From Hirsutella rhossiliensis (Eukaryota; Ascomycota; Sordariomycetes; Hypocreales; Ophiocordycipitaceae): 64,000 nucleotides of DNA. The notes beneath the pieces are model-generated. The model was not told the DNA's origin and did no database searches. It worked only from the letters and a program-made list of their open reading frames with translations. The stretch lies in contig NW_025408670.1 in assembly GCF_020360975.1 (NCBI RefSeq), positions 3,658,001 through 3,722,000 on the forward strand. Direction: 5' to 3'. Made by a program: the position numbers and the translations under genes. Of this stretch, positions 10,175 to 20,544 are shown one piece after another (within the stretch, counting starts at the first letter, position 1; each line of letters opens with the position of its first letter).

Positions 10175-10384
10175 CTTCGCATAGTCGACCAGAAAACCGA
10201 AATCTAAGAAGAATGATAGAATCAAGCCTTAATAAACAAAGTAGGTGCGAAAGTTATATACTATACTGCCTTACTAGGAGAAACGATAGCAGAGACTAGT
10301 CCGGAATTTCTTATTAGAATAAATTAGCATTACTGGAATGATATAGAAAAATAGATACCTAAGACTCTTTTAAGACGTATGCTA

Positions 10385-10430
10385 CCATGCCCCACCCCCC
10401 TTTCGGTAACACCCACCTTTCGGTAGCGCA
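10385..10430 (+). repeat. Left terminal inverted repeat of the pogo-type element
   Basis: A 46-bp perfect match to the reverse complement of 12524-12569. The motif TTTCGGTA occurs twice, 16 bp apart, which may be paired transposase-binding sites. Confidence 0.92.
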
Positions 10431-10738
10431 TTAGAAAATATCCCCACCAAAAACCATCAATTTCACTTACACGGATTCCAGCCAGCTTTGAAGATATTCA
10501 CAAGCCGTCACTTGGAGTAGATAGTGGATTGATTGAATTCTACTTTTCGATGGTTGAATGTTTGTACAGGGTCTGCGGCCTGTGCGTACCTTGCACGCGA
10601 AATTACCATCCAACCCCTAATCTCCTTCCGCCTCCTGACGATGATTCTTCTCGTTATTCCTCCACCACATGACCAAAATGACCTTAAAGCGGCCTCGGAG
10701 TATTTATACGGAGGATATTATGGCTAATGCGATAATTG

Positions 10739-12415
10739 ATGTCACAAAACGGCTTGTCGCAGTACCGCGCCGCCCAAAAGTATGACATACCTCAGCAGTC
10801 TATTTCCGACAGACTCAAAGGCCAGGTAGCCCTGGCTGATCAGATCCAGCCTCGTCAACTCTTGAGTAAGTCTCAGGAAGCTCGCTTGGTTTCTTGGATC
10901 CTCCGCCAAGAGTCTCTCGGCTATGCTCCCTCCCACAGTCAGATCCGCGCATGTGTGGAGGCTCTTATAAAGCAACTGAACAACGAGCGGACAGTGGGGC
11001 GCAACTGGGTCTCTAAATTCATCAATCGCCATCCGGACATCAAGAACAAGCGTGGGAGACGTCAGGAAGCTAACCGATTTAATGCTTTTACGCCTCGGGC
11101 GGTTCACTGGTTCTTCGATATCAGGAAAAGGAGTATGGATGGATTAAACCAGAAAATACCGTGAATGTTGACGAAGGCGGTATTATGTCTGGCTTTGGTG
11201 AGTATTTGGCTTGTCTTTCATTACTTTTACTAACCAGACTCTTTTTGCCAGGTTTGGATAGTCTTGTGGTTGGGAGTGCAGACCCAAAACGGAAGGCCCT
11301 TCTGAAAGGGCCACAGTCCCGCAACTGGACCTCATTTATTGAAGCTATCACCGCGGACGGCCGTGTCCTTACCCTGGCATTATCTTTAAGGGCAAAGAGC
11401 TTCAGAAACAGTGGTTCTTGACGGAATTCGGCAAAATAGCCGACTGGCATTACATAACGTCGCCCAACGGATGGACGGACAACCATATCGCTATTGAGTG
11501 GCTTGAGAGGGTCTATTTGCCCCAGACGCGACCAGCCGATGCCTCAGATGCTAGACTGATCATATTAGATGGACATGGAAGTCATGCAACGGTGCGTTTC
11601 TTTATCCACCTCTGTAGGAATTACTGTTAACCGAGACCAGGATGCATGGATGGCCACATGCTTTTGAACAACGTTTATTGCTGTTACCTTCCTGCCCACT
11701 GCTCTCATGGCCTCCAGCCGTTAGATAACGGTGTATTCAATGCCTCCAAGGCAGCTTACCGGAAAGAACTTCAGAAATTGACCTGTTTGACCGATTCTGC
11801 GCCTGTTCATAAGGTCAATTTTATACGGCATATGCTAAAGCGCGCGAGGTTGGAATGACGGCAAAGAATATATTGTCCGGCTGGAGGGTCACTGGGAATT
11901 GGCCGATCTCACGATCCAAGGCATTGCGGCATCCAGAAATTCACGCGGACATTGTAGAGACGTCTCCAAAGTCCGCGCCATTTTTGGGTTCTGATGATAC
12001 GCCAAGAAACAGCCGCCAGATTCGCGATTTCGGAAAGAACAAGACTCCTGGCACCCGGAGACGATACGCCGTGATAGCTAGAGGCTTTGAAGCCCAAGAA
12101 CAGACGCTTGCCGAGCACAGCAACAGAATCGCGAAGCTAGAGGAAGAAGTGGCCCGGCTGCAGAGAGGCAAGAAGAGGAGAGCAATTCCGAACCCGAACA
12201 GACGGTTCATGACTCTCAGTGAAGCTTTGGTGGCTGAGGAAGCCATTCCCCAAATTAAAAGCCAAGAGATAGCCGTTGTGCTGAATTCTGACACAGAGGA
12301 GGAGGCGGTCTCAGAGGTGGAGACAGCTTCAGTGATTGAAGTCAAGGTGGCACCCGAAGCCCTTCCAGTCACCACCAGATCCGGGCGAATGGTAAAAAAG
12401 CGCCGGTACATATAA
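10739..12415 (+). pseudogene. pogo/Fot1-type transposase with frameshifts
   Basis: In order, an HTH psq-like start (NGLSQYRAAQKYDIPQQSIS) is followed by a CENP-B-type HTH with TVGRNWVSKFINRHPDI. The DDE domain comes next, with VNVDEGGIMSGFG, IILDGHGSHAT and HCSHGLQPLDNGVFN. A Lys/Arg-rich C-terminal tail ends near 12415. Two introns are clear: 11198-11251 (GTGAGT, branch ACTAAC, CCAG) and 11592-11640 (GTGCGT, acceptor CCAG). Frame breaks lie near 11130, 11373, 11664 and 11830, each explained by one inserted or lost base. The frames contain few nonsense changes, so decay was mainly by indels rather than RIP. The true start may lie slightly upstream, in a frame opening at 10720. Confidence 0.85.
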
Positions 12416-12523
12416 GAGCGTCCATTTCTCTACGGAATGATATATTTTTGTGTTTATAATGTTAAGTTCTGATCATATTTCATGTAGTTCAAATGGTAGA
12501 CTTTTGGTGGAGAATTTTTCAAT

Positions 12524-12569
12524 TGCGCTACCGAAAGGTGGGTGTTACCGAAAGGGGGGTGGGGCATGG
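12524..12569 (-). repeat. Right terminal inverted repeat of the pogo-type element
   Basis: Mirror copy of 10385-10430 with no mismatch over 46 bp. TA follows at 12570-12571. Confidence 0.92.
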
Positions 12570-12571
12570 TA

Positions 12572-14214
12572 CCTGCTGAGTGATGTCTCTAAGTAGTGAA
12601 ATTATATATTAGTTTTCATACCTAAACGTTAGTAATGTTTTAGCAGGAAGATCGCAGTTGTTCACTACTATACTAAGGGTGCGTGGTAATTATTTCATTA
12701 AAATACATAGGAACTGGTTCGTGCACGATGTTAAGTCCTGCTACTAACAGGGGTTAGACTGCGTTGAAGACTGGAGGATCTAAGGAGTTTACGCAAATGA
12801 TAAGAAAAGATACACTTAGCTATTATACGAGGAACATTAGAGTTATAGGATTTAAAATATATATATATCTCCATGTAACGGCAGTTTAGGGGGAGTATTA
12901 CCGTATAAGATAACGAGTAAGGGATTTCCCAGTAATCTGCGGGATCTAGTAATACGCCGGGTCACCACTATTTCGGCGGGATACCATACCATACCATTTC
13001 GGCGAAACGAACGCTGCCGGGGGCGACGAAAAACGATCTTGAATCCTTATCATTTCCTCATCCGAAAAGGTTATATTGTTGTAGGCTAGTCGTCATCATG
13101 ATCCTGGTGGTGAGTGCGGGGCCCTCGGTGGGACCGCGGCCGCTTGTCGTCGCCGATAGGGGGCCGAGTCGTGAAGCGAAAGTTGCTAGATAAGTCGGCG
13201 AAGGAGCCGAATAAAAGCAGCCGATATATAATAAGAGCGACAACGAAAGGGATAATAGATAAAATTAACTAAATAACGGAATTAAGACATAAAACAATAA
13301 TAATAGTTATAAAAGAATAGCGATACTTTAAAGGGTTTTAAAGCTATTAATTAAGTATCGCGCGGAGTTCTAAGGATTAAAGGAAACGCTTAAGGAGTAA
13401 AATAAGATTATCTCTAATTAGTAAGAGACGATCTAAAAGTTAAATAGAGTAGCTAAGAACCAGCAGGTAACTATCCGAGAATTAAGCTAGAATTTAAAAG
13501 ACACTAAGTATCAGGTAAGCGACAACTAAAGCGAGTCTTTAAGCAACTTAAAGCTATCGCCGTAAGCGTAGCCGCTACCCCGCCGAGCACTTTCGCGCGT
13601 TCGTCGCCGCCACCCCAATGGACTAATATCTAAGCGCTCTTATCCGGCAGTACTACGGGATCTACTTCTAAGCATAAGCTTTATTGTATAATCGATACGT
13701 CGCGAGTTAAAGAATGGGATAGAGACCGAGCATAGGTAGGCGCCATTCGGCAAACCATCGAATGTAAGTTAAGGGCAAAAGAAGGCCAGGCGACCTAGAG
13801 ATATATGGCAGTTATAAGAAGTGCCCGGAACGCAGAGTTTAATCCGGATCATTAATTAGCTTTCTTTATAACCTCGGAAACGGGTTAGACGAACGATAAA
13901 CTTAGCAAAGAAGGGCTTATTAGTGTTTTCGACCGGTTTCACTAAAGCAAAGGCCCGTAACGGCCGGGATTATCGCCTCCTGATCACCGATGGACACTTT
14001 ATTCATGTTAATATGGACTTTCTAGAGTGGTTTGATCAGCACCGGAAAATCGTTGCGGGCAAAGGACAGTAATGGATTGATCAGACTCCCCCTTGAGTTA
14101 AAAGAACTAACAGCTTTAGTCTTTCGATCCGGATGCCTGCTGCTCGTCCCCAGCGTTCACTAGCCACACATAATTTATCCACTATCAGCGGATAATACAA
14201 TCTGTTCTGTGAAC
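12572..14214. other. AT-rich relic DNA with a possible RIP-mutated coding remnant
   Basis: No intact gene. 12600-13500 is AT-rich. Between about 13560 and 13960 one plus-strand frame reads as protein-like sequence (for example LSALIRQYYGIYF) interrupted mainly by TAA and TAG codons that would be CAA or CAG if C-to-T changes were reversed. This could be an old transposon gag or similar, but no family was recognised. Confidence 0.4.
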
Positions 14215-14852
14215 TTATAGCCCTCGAAAGCCTTTGATAGGAAACCTGAGATTGACATGATGCGTCTCAGGCATCAACCCTTTTGCAGTCGCATATAAAG
14301 ACTTGTCCGCCGCCTCGCTCTTATCAGTTCCATCCCAGCCGACTAACGCCACGAACTGAAGTCCATCATGAGAGAAGCCGCTAGCGACGCCCGTACATCC
14401 TGGCAAAGAGTTGGCGTTCTCGACGGAGGCGCGCATTTCATTTTCAGTGACAGTACAGTTGTGGTAGGTAAGTACTTCAACAATGGCGGCATCGATAACC
14501 TTGGGCGCGAAGGGAACGAAGCAAAAGAAGCGGCTGGAGATTTCCCCTTGCAGGACAGTCTTCATTGTGGCCATTACTGTGGCATAATCCGAAGAGGCTT
14601 TCCACGCATTCGAGGCCTCAACGTTCTCCCATCCTGTCGCCTTGTTAGCACTTGAGGAGACAGACGTTCATCTAAGAGATCTGACGTACCGATGCTTAGC
14701 ACAAGGCGCTGCATGTTCTCGTTGCAGGGCCCCCATCTAGTACGGAGGTATCCGTCCTGTTTCTTAAGCGTCTGGAGAAGCAGCTTCAGCTGTTCTTTCC
14801 AGTCCTCAACACCGCCCTTAACGGGAATAATGTTAAACTCGGTAACAGGCAT
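14215..14852 (-). CDS. Dimeric alpha/beta-barrel (ABM-like) protein, two exons
   Basis: Exon 1 is 14690-14852 and exon 2 is 14215-14633. The 56-nt intron 14634-14689 has donor GTACGT, branch GCTAAC and acceptor GACAG. The product is 193 residues. It begins MPVTEFNIIPVKGG and continues with a segment like the ferredoxin-fold monooxygenase/stress barrel: a beta strand, a helix with WKEQLKLLLQTLKKQDGY, then RTRWG and LSIGWENVEASNAW. A second half with similar layout ends in HHVNLRFPIKGFRG. This fits the fungal antibiotic-biosynthesis-monooxygenase-like or EthD-like proteins with two tandem barrels. They are often tied to small-molecule metabolism, but substrate and activity cannot be read here. 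No metabolic cluster genes lie beside it. There is no signal peptide, so a cytosolic protein is expected. Confidence 0.75.
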
Positions 14853-15926
14853 TTTAAGAGGGTAATATCAAAGTTGAATGGTAGAGTTTAGTATAAAAGT
14901 TAAGATTAAGAAGCAGTATCAATAAGAACCCTTTCACGAGGAATAGGAGTTAGTATTTATATATTAAGGGAGACAGATATTGCTGTACCTTTAACGCCCT
15001 CGTTGGCAAGTAATCAGGAACGATTTGCGATTGAATTCCGACCGTTCCGCTATATTTGCCGGTGCAGCACGGACTCCCTAGATTGTCCCTCGGACGGCCC
15101 GCGCGTATACTTGACATCTACGTCCAAAATGTAGGAGAACTAAAGCCTTTCCCAAACCCGATTCTGTTACAGACCGGGAATGCAGGAGGTCTAAGGGCCT
15201 GAGCACTGGTTTTTTGGGCTTGTACGTATAGGAGAATCTGTACATGTAATTAGATACGATCCAGGTGCACGGGCGCCCTGGATCCTAGACGAAACACGCC
15301 ACACAATAGACCTTGAACCGACCGCAGCAACACACGCATCCACCTCGCAAGGGCCGGTTTTATGTCGAGATCCAAGAGCAATATTCGGAGAAGAAACGGA
15401 ACTTCTGGGTGCCGTCCGCCCACAGTGTAGAACCGACTCCAAGCGGATATACCCATCCGCTTCAAATTGCCGTGCCCTCATTCTGGGAGGGCGCGGGCGG
15501 GGGGAGGGCGCGGGAGGGGGCTGCATCTCCTAGCAGACACGTGCAGAGTGCCTACTGGGATCATGTTAACACAAGCACTTTCCGGCCATCTTTGCGTGCT
15601 TCTTTATGAAGACTTCTATTCTAAGTCTCTTTCAAGCAGACACAGTACTTCGCGCAGTTGAACGTTAGAACTTTGGAAAGTAGGCACGCATAAAGACTAG
15701 GCATGCGATATAACGAAAACGAAGGCCTTGTCAGCATCTTCACTGTTCGCAGACCGACTTAAATGATTCATGCTCGTTCGGGTATGACTTGTTTGTTAGC
15801 CTCCAACATTCGCCCTGCTAGAGGTGCCGCACAAGGAACGACTGCTCACTGAACCTCCCGGGATTTTTCCTTCCCCGCCACTATATGATAATGATAAGCA
15901 AATGAAACTACTTCAGAAGCTAGAAA
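14853..15926. other. Spacer with a G-rich patch
   Basis: Overlapping frames at 15190-15660 on both strands lack domains and splice signals. A G-rich run (about 15488-15520, GGGCGGGGGGAGGGCGCGGG) could form G-quadruplex DNA. The upstream region of the ABM-like gene lies just right of 14852. Confidence 0.45.
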
Positions 15927-16729
15927 CTAAGCTTTGCTCCCTTTATCGGCCTTTGCTTTGCCCTTTCTCGGCCTTCTCTTTCTCTTTGTTTTGCCTTGGG
16001 ATGCACCTTCGCCTGCCTCTACCTGCGTGGCCTCTTCTTTATGGGATGCGGCGTTTTCGTAGTATTCGTAGTACTCGTCGCCCAGATAATAAGGAAGAGG
16101 GGTTTGGTTGGCATCGTATAGAATCACAGGGGCAGCTGAACTGTCGAACTCGAACTCTTCGGGATGGAGAAGTCGCCACGGCAAGCCATTCTCATCCAGA
16201 GTAATATAAAGATGGCCTTCAAAGTCAAAATCTTCACTTAAGCTCCCTCCTGGTTCCACGTCCGCAAAGACGGTAATATGCATATCGTCGCGAACGTCCG
16301 CGCCACCAAGAGACGTGGTATCGTGGGCAAGACTCCTGCGTTGTTGGATTTAGCGTTAATTGTTTCCTCAAACACAGGCGTCGATAACTATAAGCAATAA
16401 ACAATAACATAACTGACATACCAAACCCCCATTCCTGTTGTCTTGGCTGCGTCGCGAATCATTTGCTCATACATCTCTCCCACCCCTTTCCTCGGGCGGC
16501 CGATGTACCAAGCAATCTTCAAGTGTCAGTTCTTAGGGTTCCCTTAGAGAAGGCGCGGTGTAGAACTCACCGAGGGATCTTCGGCGGTCCCTGCGCCGGC
16601 CGTTGTCACTATTGAGGTATATGTTCCGCGGGATCGTGAGCTTCTAGATTTAGAGGCTTTCTGTTTTCCCTTATCTTTGCGCTTCTTCCCGTCTTTACTT
16701 CCACGTTCACTGCTGCGAGAATTGCTCAT
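15927..16729 (-). CDS. Uncharacterised three-exon protein with basic tails
   Basis: Exons are 16571-16729, 16422-16516 and 15927-16335. Introns are 16517-16570 (54 nt, GTGAGT, branch AACTGAC) and 16336-16421 (86 nt, GTATGT, acceptor CGCAG). The 220-residue product starts with about 33 residues of Ser, Arg and Lys. A core follows: IAWYIGRPRKGVGEMYEQMI, then TTGMGVWSLAHDTTSLGG, then DVRDDMHITVFADVEPGG, then GHLYITLDENG. The end is an acidic stretch and a Lys/Arg-rich tail (KTKRKRRPRKGKAKADKG). The regular strand and helix alternation in the middle looks like a folded alpha/beta domain, and the tails look like nuclear or nucleic-acid-binding extensions. I do not recognise the family. Splice signals and frame continuity make the gene itself credible. 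It is isolated between AT-rich spacers and an SRPK-like kinase. Confidence 0.65.
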
Positions 16730-17962
16730 GATTTATAGATGCTTATTTCTTCAAATATATCGCAGTCCTTGATAGGATCCGACTAGAGATACGGAGACAA
16801 AATGACAGCTTACGGGCTAGGAAGGCTTCTTTCTATACTATTCAGCCAAAGACGACTAAATTCAGGCAGGCTTCTCCGCTTATGACTCATAAGTAGTGCA
16901 TGGAGCTCCTATCTGCTGAGGAACACTTGATGCTAGACGCCTGTTAACGCTGGACGGCATGTGAAGCACACTAATGTACTGCAGCATGTTTGGTCATGCA
17001 TGAATGTGTTCACGCGACCTCAGCTAAGCCCGCCCTGGATTCGTGAAGAGCCTCACACATGGGAGACCATCCGCGGCACTTCCTGAGACATCAGTGCAAC
17101 GTGAGCATTTTGCGCTGGAAGCGAGCATCGGAGCGCTTGGAACCCTTGGTACTTGAACCGAAGGTATTGTAAGCCTGGTCAATCATCATACTTCGATATA
17201 GATACATCTCAGTATTTAATTGGGGCCTTCATTAAATCATCTTCCCACCGCATGGCGACTGATGGTACCTAATTACATTCATCTCGGACGCGGAGACACG
17301 GGAAGCAGTCCCTACGTGCAAACGGCTGGTGCAAACGGCTGGCTATTACGAATGCTTTCGTCAGTGGCCCACCACCTCACGAAAGGGAATGGATGGTGCT
17401 TATTTTAACGAATCGTATAAACTAGAAGTAATTCCTATCATCTCTCAGCTGAGAGATCTGCAGGTAAAAGCCTAGATTTATTATGCAATTTGGATTTTTC
17501 AGGTGGTCGGATAGACCGAGTATTGTGGCTTCGACTAACGCAACCGTAGTGAACTAGGTTGCACACAAGGAAATGGCTTAGCATATGGTACGCCGAGTAC
17601 ATATTGAAGGGAAGTGGTTATTTGGGGTGCTATTTCATCGTCAAGTCTCAGTTTCGCTTCAATAATATCCAAAAAAATAATTTTAAGATAGTGTAGGAGG
17701 TACCGCTTAATGGCATCTTACCCAGAGGTGACGCGATTCGGAAAACGTTCAAGTGCACCGGCTATCTGCTAAACTGCGTCATGCAGGCACGGCTGCGTTG
17801 AAAAGGCCTTGAAAGGTGAGAAGCAGTCAATTCTAGCAGTTTAGTTCTATATACCTGGAGCTCAGATAATATCGGTTTCGTCGACTTTGTCCATATAGCA
17901 CTCCAAGACTCGCTTTGCTTGCAAAACCTTCAATTCAGATAATAAATCAAGGTTTGATCCTC
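16730..17962. other. Gene-free spacer
   Basis: Only short frames such as 17220-17408 occur, without domain or splice support. The left part is the presumed upstream region of the orphan gene and the right part the 3' region of the kinase gene. Confidence 0.5.
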
Positions 17963-19395
17963 CTATCGGTATTGTGTGTGAAACCAAGCATGCTTTAACA
18001 CGTCCTGCGCGCCGAGCCGTTCTTCCGGCCGGTATCTCAACAGTTTCTCCAGCAAATCCGCCAGGGTTGCGGCCTCGGCTTCTGAAATAAGCTGGAACCG
18101 TGGATGGGCGCATTTCTCCCCGGCACAGTCGTGGCAACTGGCGAGTTTCTCTTGAATGGAGCGGGCATGTTGCACTTGCGGTTCGACATATATATCTTCA
18201 TTTTCGGGGGAGGCCGGATTAGATGGACTCGTGCAGGTGTCAGAGCTGTCGTCCGATTCGTAGTACTCTGCCCACGGCTCTGGAGGTTCCCCCAGGAGAC
18301 AGGCAATCTCATCCACATAATCCTCCTTGCGGAGGCCGGCCAGCTGAAACACGTCAAATAATCGCCGACCGAGCCGTACTTCGTATAGGGTACAGCCCAG
18401 AGACCAAAGATCCATGGCCGTGTTGCCTAGACTATCGATAACGACTTCTGGTGCCGCGTAGTTGGCCGGAATGCCAAAGGCGGCAGGCGGCGGCTGCTGA
18501 GACGTATCGAATGATTGGCCAAAGTCGATAAGCCGTGAGCGTGATGATATGGCCGAGGGGTTAACATTGGAAAAGTCAGGCGGATAGACGAGATATTTAG
18601 GAGCGTAAGGTATCTCCGGGGTGGGATGAGAGTCCTTGCGAACGTGGACGTCTGTTATTTCTGGCTCCCCGAGAAGTGACATCACCTGCTCCTCGCTTAG
18701 GCCATCCAACCCTTGTAGCTCTAGAAGAATATTTGAAGGTCGGAGATCTGCGAAATATATTTAGTTTCTAGAGTATAGAGGCGCGAATTTATACCTGGCA
18801 TACCTCCGTGGCAAATGCCTCGGCTATGAAGTGCGGCTAAAGCCCCGACCGCCTGTCGGGACACCTCTTGGGCAATATGCATCGCACTCTCTTCCCCGTC
18901 GAATATATCGACGGCGTCCCGTATCACCGGCCCAAGCACGGGGAAAACAAGACAGATATGTGTTCCGTTCGGGCTATGGCTCATAAACTGCCCTAGAGGG
19001 AGACAAAGGCGCTGCCCGAAGGGGACCTTGTCTATGCTTTGTCTTTGAAGGTCGGCAGCTAGCAGGAGCTCACGGCTCTTATTTTCAGTCTGGCTGCCGA
19101 CAAGAATCTTAACGGCGACGTACGACGGCGTAACAACATGTTGGTCCCGGCAGAGCCATACGGTCGCGTACCCGCCATGGCCGAGCTTATGAATAACGCG
19201 GTACTGACCGCCGTGAAGCTCGTCTTGCAGATGGACGGGGTGGTATCCACCAGGGCGATAGCCATGAAGTTTCTCCAGGTCGTCGTCCACTCCGCGAACA
19301 TAGAGCCTCCTCCATAGCTGATCAGCGGCATGGGGTAAGTCTGGGCCGAATCGTGGCGGGCCAGTTACCCTAATAGGGGGTTTCTTTGGGCTCAT
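17963..19395 (-). CDS. SRPK-like serine/threonine protein kinase, two exons
   Basis: Exon 1 is 18804-19395, the intron is 18748-18803 (56 nt, donor GTATGC, acceptor CGCAG), and exon 2 is 17963-18747. The product is 458 residues. The glycine loop LGHGGYATVW is at 71-80. The ATP-binding lysine is in VAVKIL at 96. The catalytic loop HGDLRPSN is at 196-203 and is formed exactly across the splice. DFG is at 272-274, and APEVV and the DLWSLGCTLYE helix follow. An insert rich in Pro, Tyr and Ser separates the catalytic loop from DFG, and another acidic insert (about 350-400) precedes the last helices. This split layout and the N-terminal LHGYRPGGYHPVHLQD segment are those of SRPK-type kinases, which phosphorylate SR-rich splicing factors. 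Fungi often carry many divergent SRPK copies, so this may be an accessory paralogue. It faces the mix17 gene across a 246-bp promoter. Confidence 0.85.
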
Positions 19396-19641
19396 CTAGC
19401 ACCTCGAAACTGACACATAGGTGTGTCTTTCTTGAAAATTTTTGTGTGTTGAGGATCGAGAGGGAAGTGGTTATCGCAAGCAGAGCCCGCAAAGGCGAAC
19501 GTTGGCCTCTCCAAGTCACGTGACCGAGCCTGGCGGACTAGCATCCCGCCACGAATCATCGTCAACTTCTTCGACGCCTTCACACCCACTTCCTCCTCCC
19601 ATCACCTCCTCTCCCACATCTCGTCCTCGCCACCACCCAAG

Positions 19642-20296
19642 ATGCCTCGCAACCGCTCCGCCGCCCGTCCCGCCCCCTCGCGGCCGATGGCCCCCGCCCG
19701 CGCCCCCCAGCCGCAGCAGCAGCGGCCCGCGACCACGATGGCTGCTCCCTCGCAGCAGCACGCTCCTCAGCAGATGGCCCCGCCGGCGGCCGCGCAGTCC
19801 CAAGGCCCCGGCCTATTTGGGCAGATGGCCAGCACTGCTGCGTAGGTTTTCTCCCCGATGCTTTGCCCTCATTTTTACTTGGCTTTCGTTTGTGCGCTGC
19901 TCTCGCGGACGGCTGTGAGAATCACGCACGCCAACTTGGAACCCCCTTCGCCAGCATAGCGACTCCCTCCTTATCTCAGACGCAATCCGCTACTTGCCAT
20001 GAGAAAAAATTACCCCAGGCTGACTCCGACCCCTCAGCGGTGTCGCCATCGGCTCTTCCGTCGGCCACGCCATCGGCGGCCTCTTCTCTGGCGGCTCCTC
20101 GGCCCCCGAGGCCGCGCCTCAACAAGCCGTCCAGACGCAGGCCCAGAATACGCAGCAGCACGAGTTTGGTAACAACTGCCAGTCGGCCGCGCTGCAGTTC
20201 AACAAGTGCATGGATGAGCAGGGCGGTAACATGCAGGTCTGCAACTGGTACCTCGAGCAGCTCAAGGCCTGCCAGGCCGCCGCCAGCCAGTACTAA
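19642..20296 (+). CDS. mix17: Mitochondrial twin CX9C protein, Mix17/CHCHD2-like
   Basis: Exon 1 is 19642-19841, the intron is 19842-20037 (196 nt, donor GTAGGT, acceptor CTCAG), and exon 2 is 20038-20296. The product is 152 residues. The N-terminus (MPRNRSAARPAPSRPMAP...) is basic and Pro/Gln-rich, as in proteins of this family. A Gly-rich hydrophobic segment follows (GVAIGSSVGHAIGGLFSGG). The C-terminal CHCH domain has two CX9C pairs, CQSAALQFNKC and CNWYLEQLKAC. Yeast Mix17 is oxidised and trapped in the intermembrane space by the Mia40 relay, and its human relative CHCHD2 affects respiration. The long intron interrupts the low-complexity part. It converges with the UBX gene (248 bp between stops). 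Confidence 0.9.
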
Positions 20297-20544
20297 GGGC
20301 TGGAGGGGGGTTATCAACTGACGAGCAATGTGCCAGAGGTACTTTGTATAGAATCGATTTGAGGGGGGAAATGGCACGAATGAAAGACACTCTGACTGCG
20401 AGGTGTTGGCAAGGAGCGAGTCTTCCATGGAGCATGGTGGAACACGCATGCAGTTGGGCTACCCGAGCCGCGTTCTTGAATTGTACAATACAGCATAGCA
20501 GTCCCGCTCTTCGTCAATCATCCTTGGCGCCGACTCCCGTCTCT

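Larger units (their letters stand above)
10385..12569 (+). mobile_element. Complete pogo/Fot1-type DNA transposon (Tc1/mariner superfamily)
   Basis: The 2,185-bp element is bounded by perfect 46-bp terminal inverted repeats beginning CCATGCCCCACC. It is flanked on both sides by TA (10383-10384 and 12570-12571), the target duplication of Tc1/mariner elements. Inside is one transposase gene of the psq/CENP-B HTH plus DDE type, ruined by single-base frameshifts. Ends and target site are intact, so this copy cannot move itself but could be moved by a related transposase. It inserted between a secreted-protein gene and AT-rich relic DNA. Confidence 0.9.

Noticed and set aside
15191..15661. Frames on both strands around a G-rich patch
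   Set aside because: No start context, introns or domains; low-complexity Arg/Pro/Gly composition.
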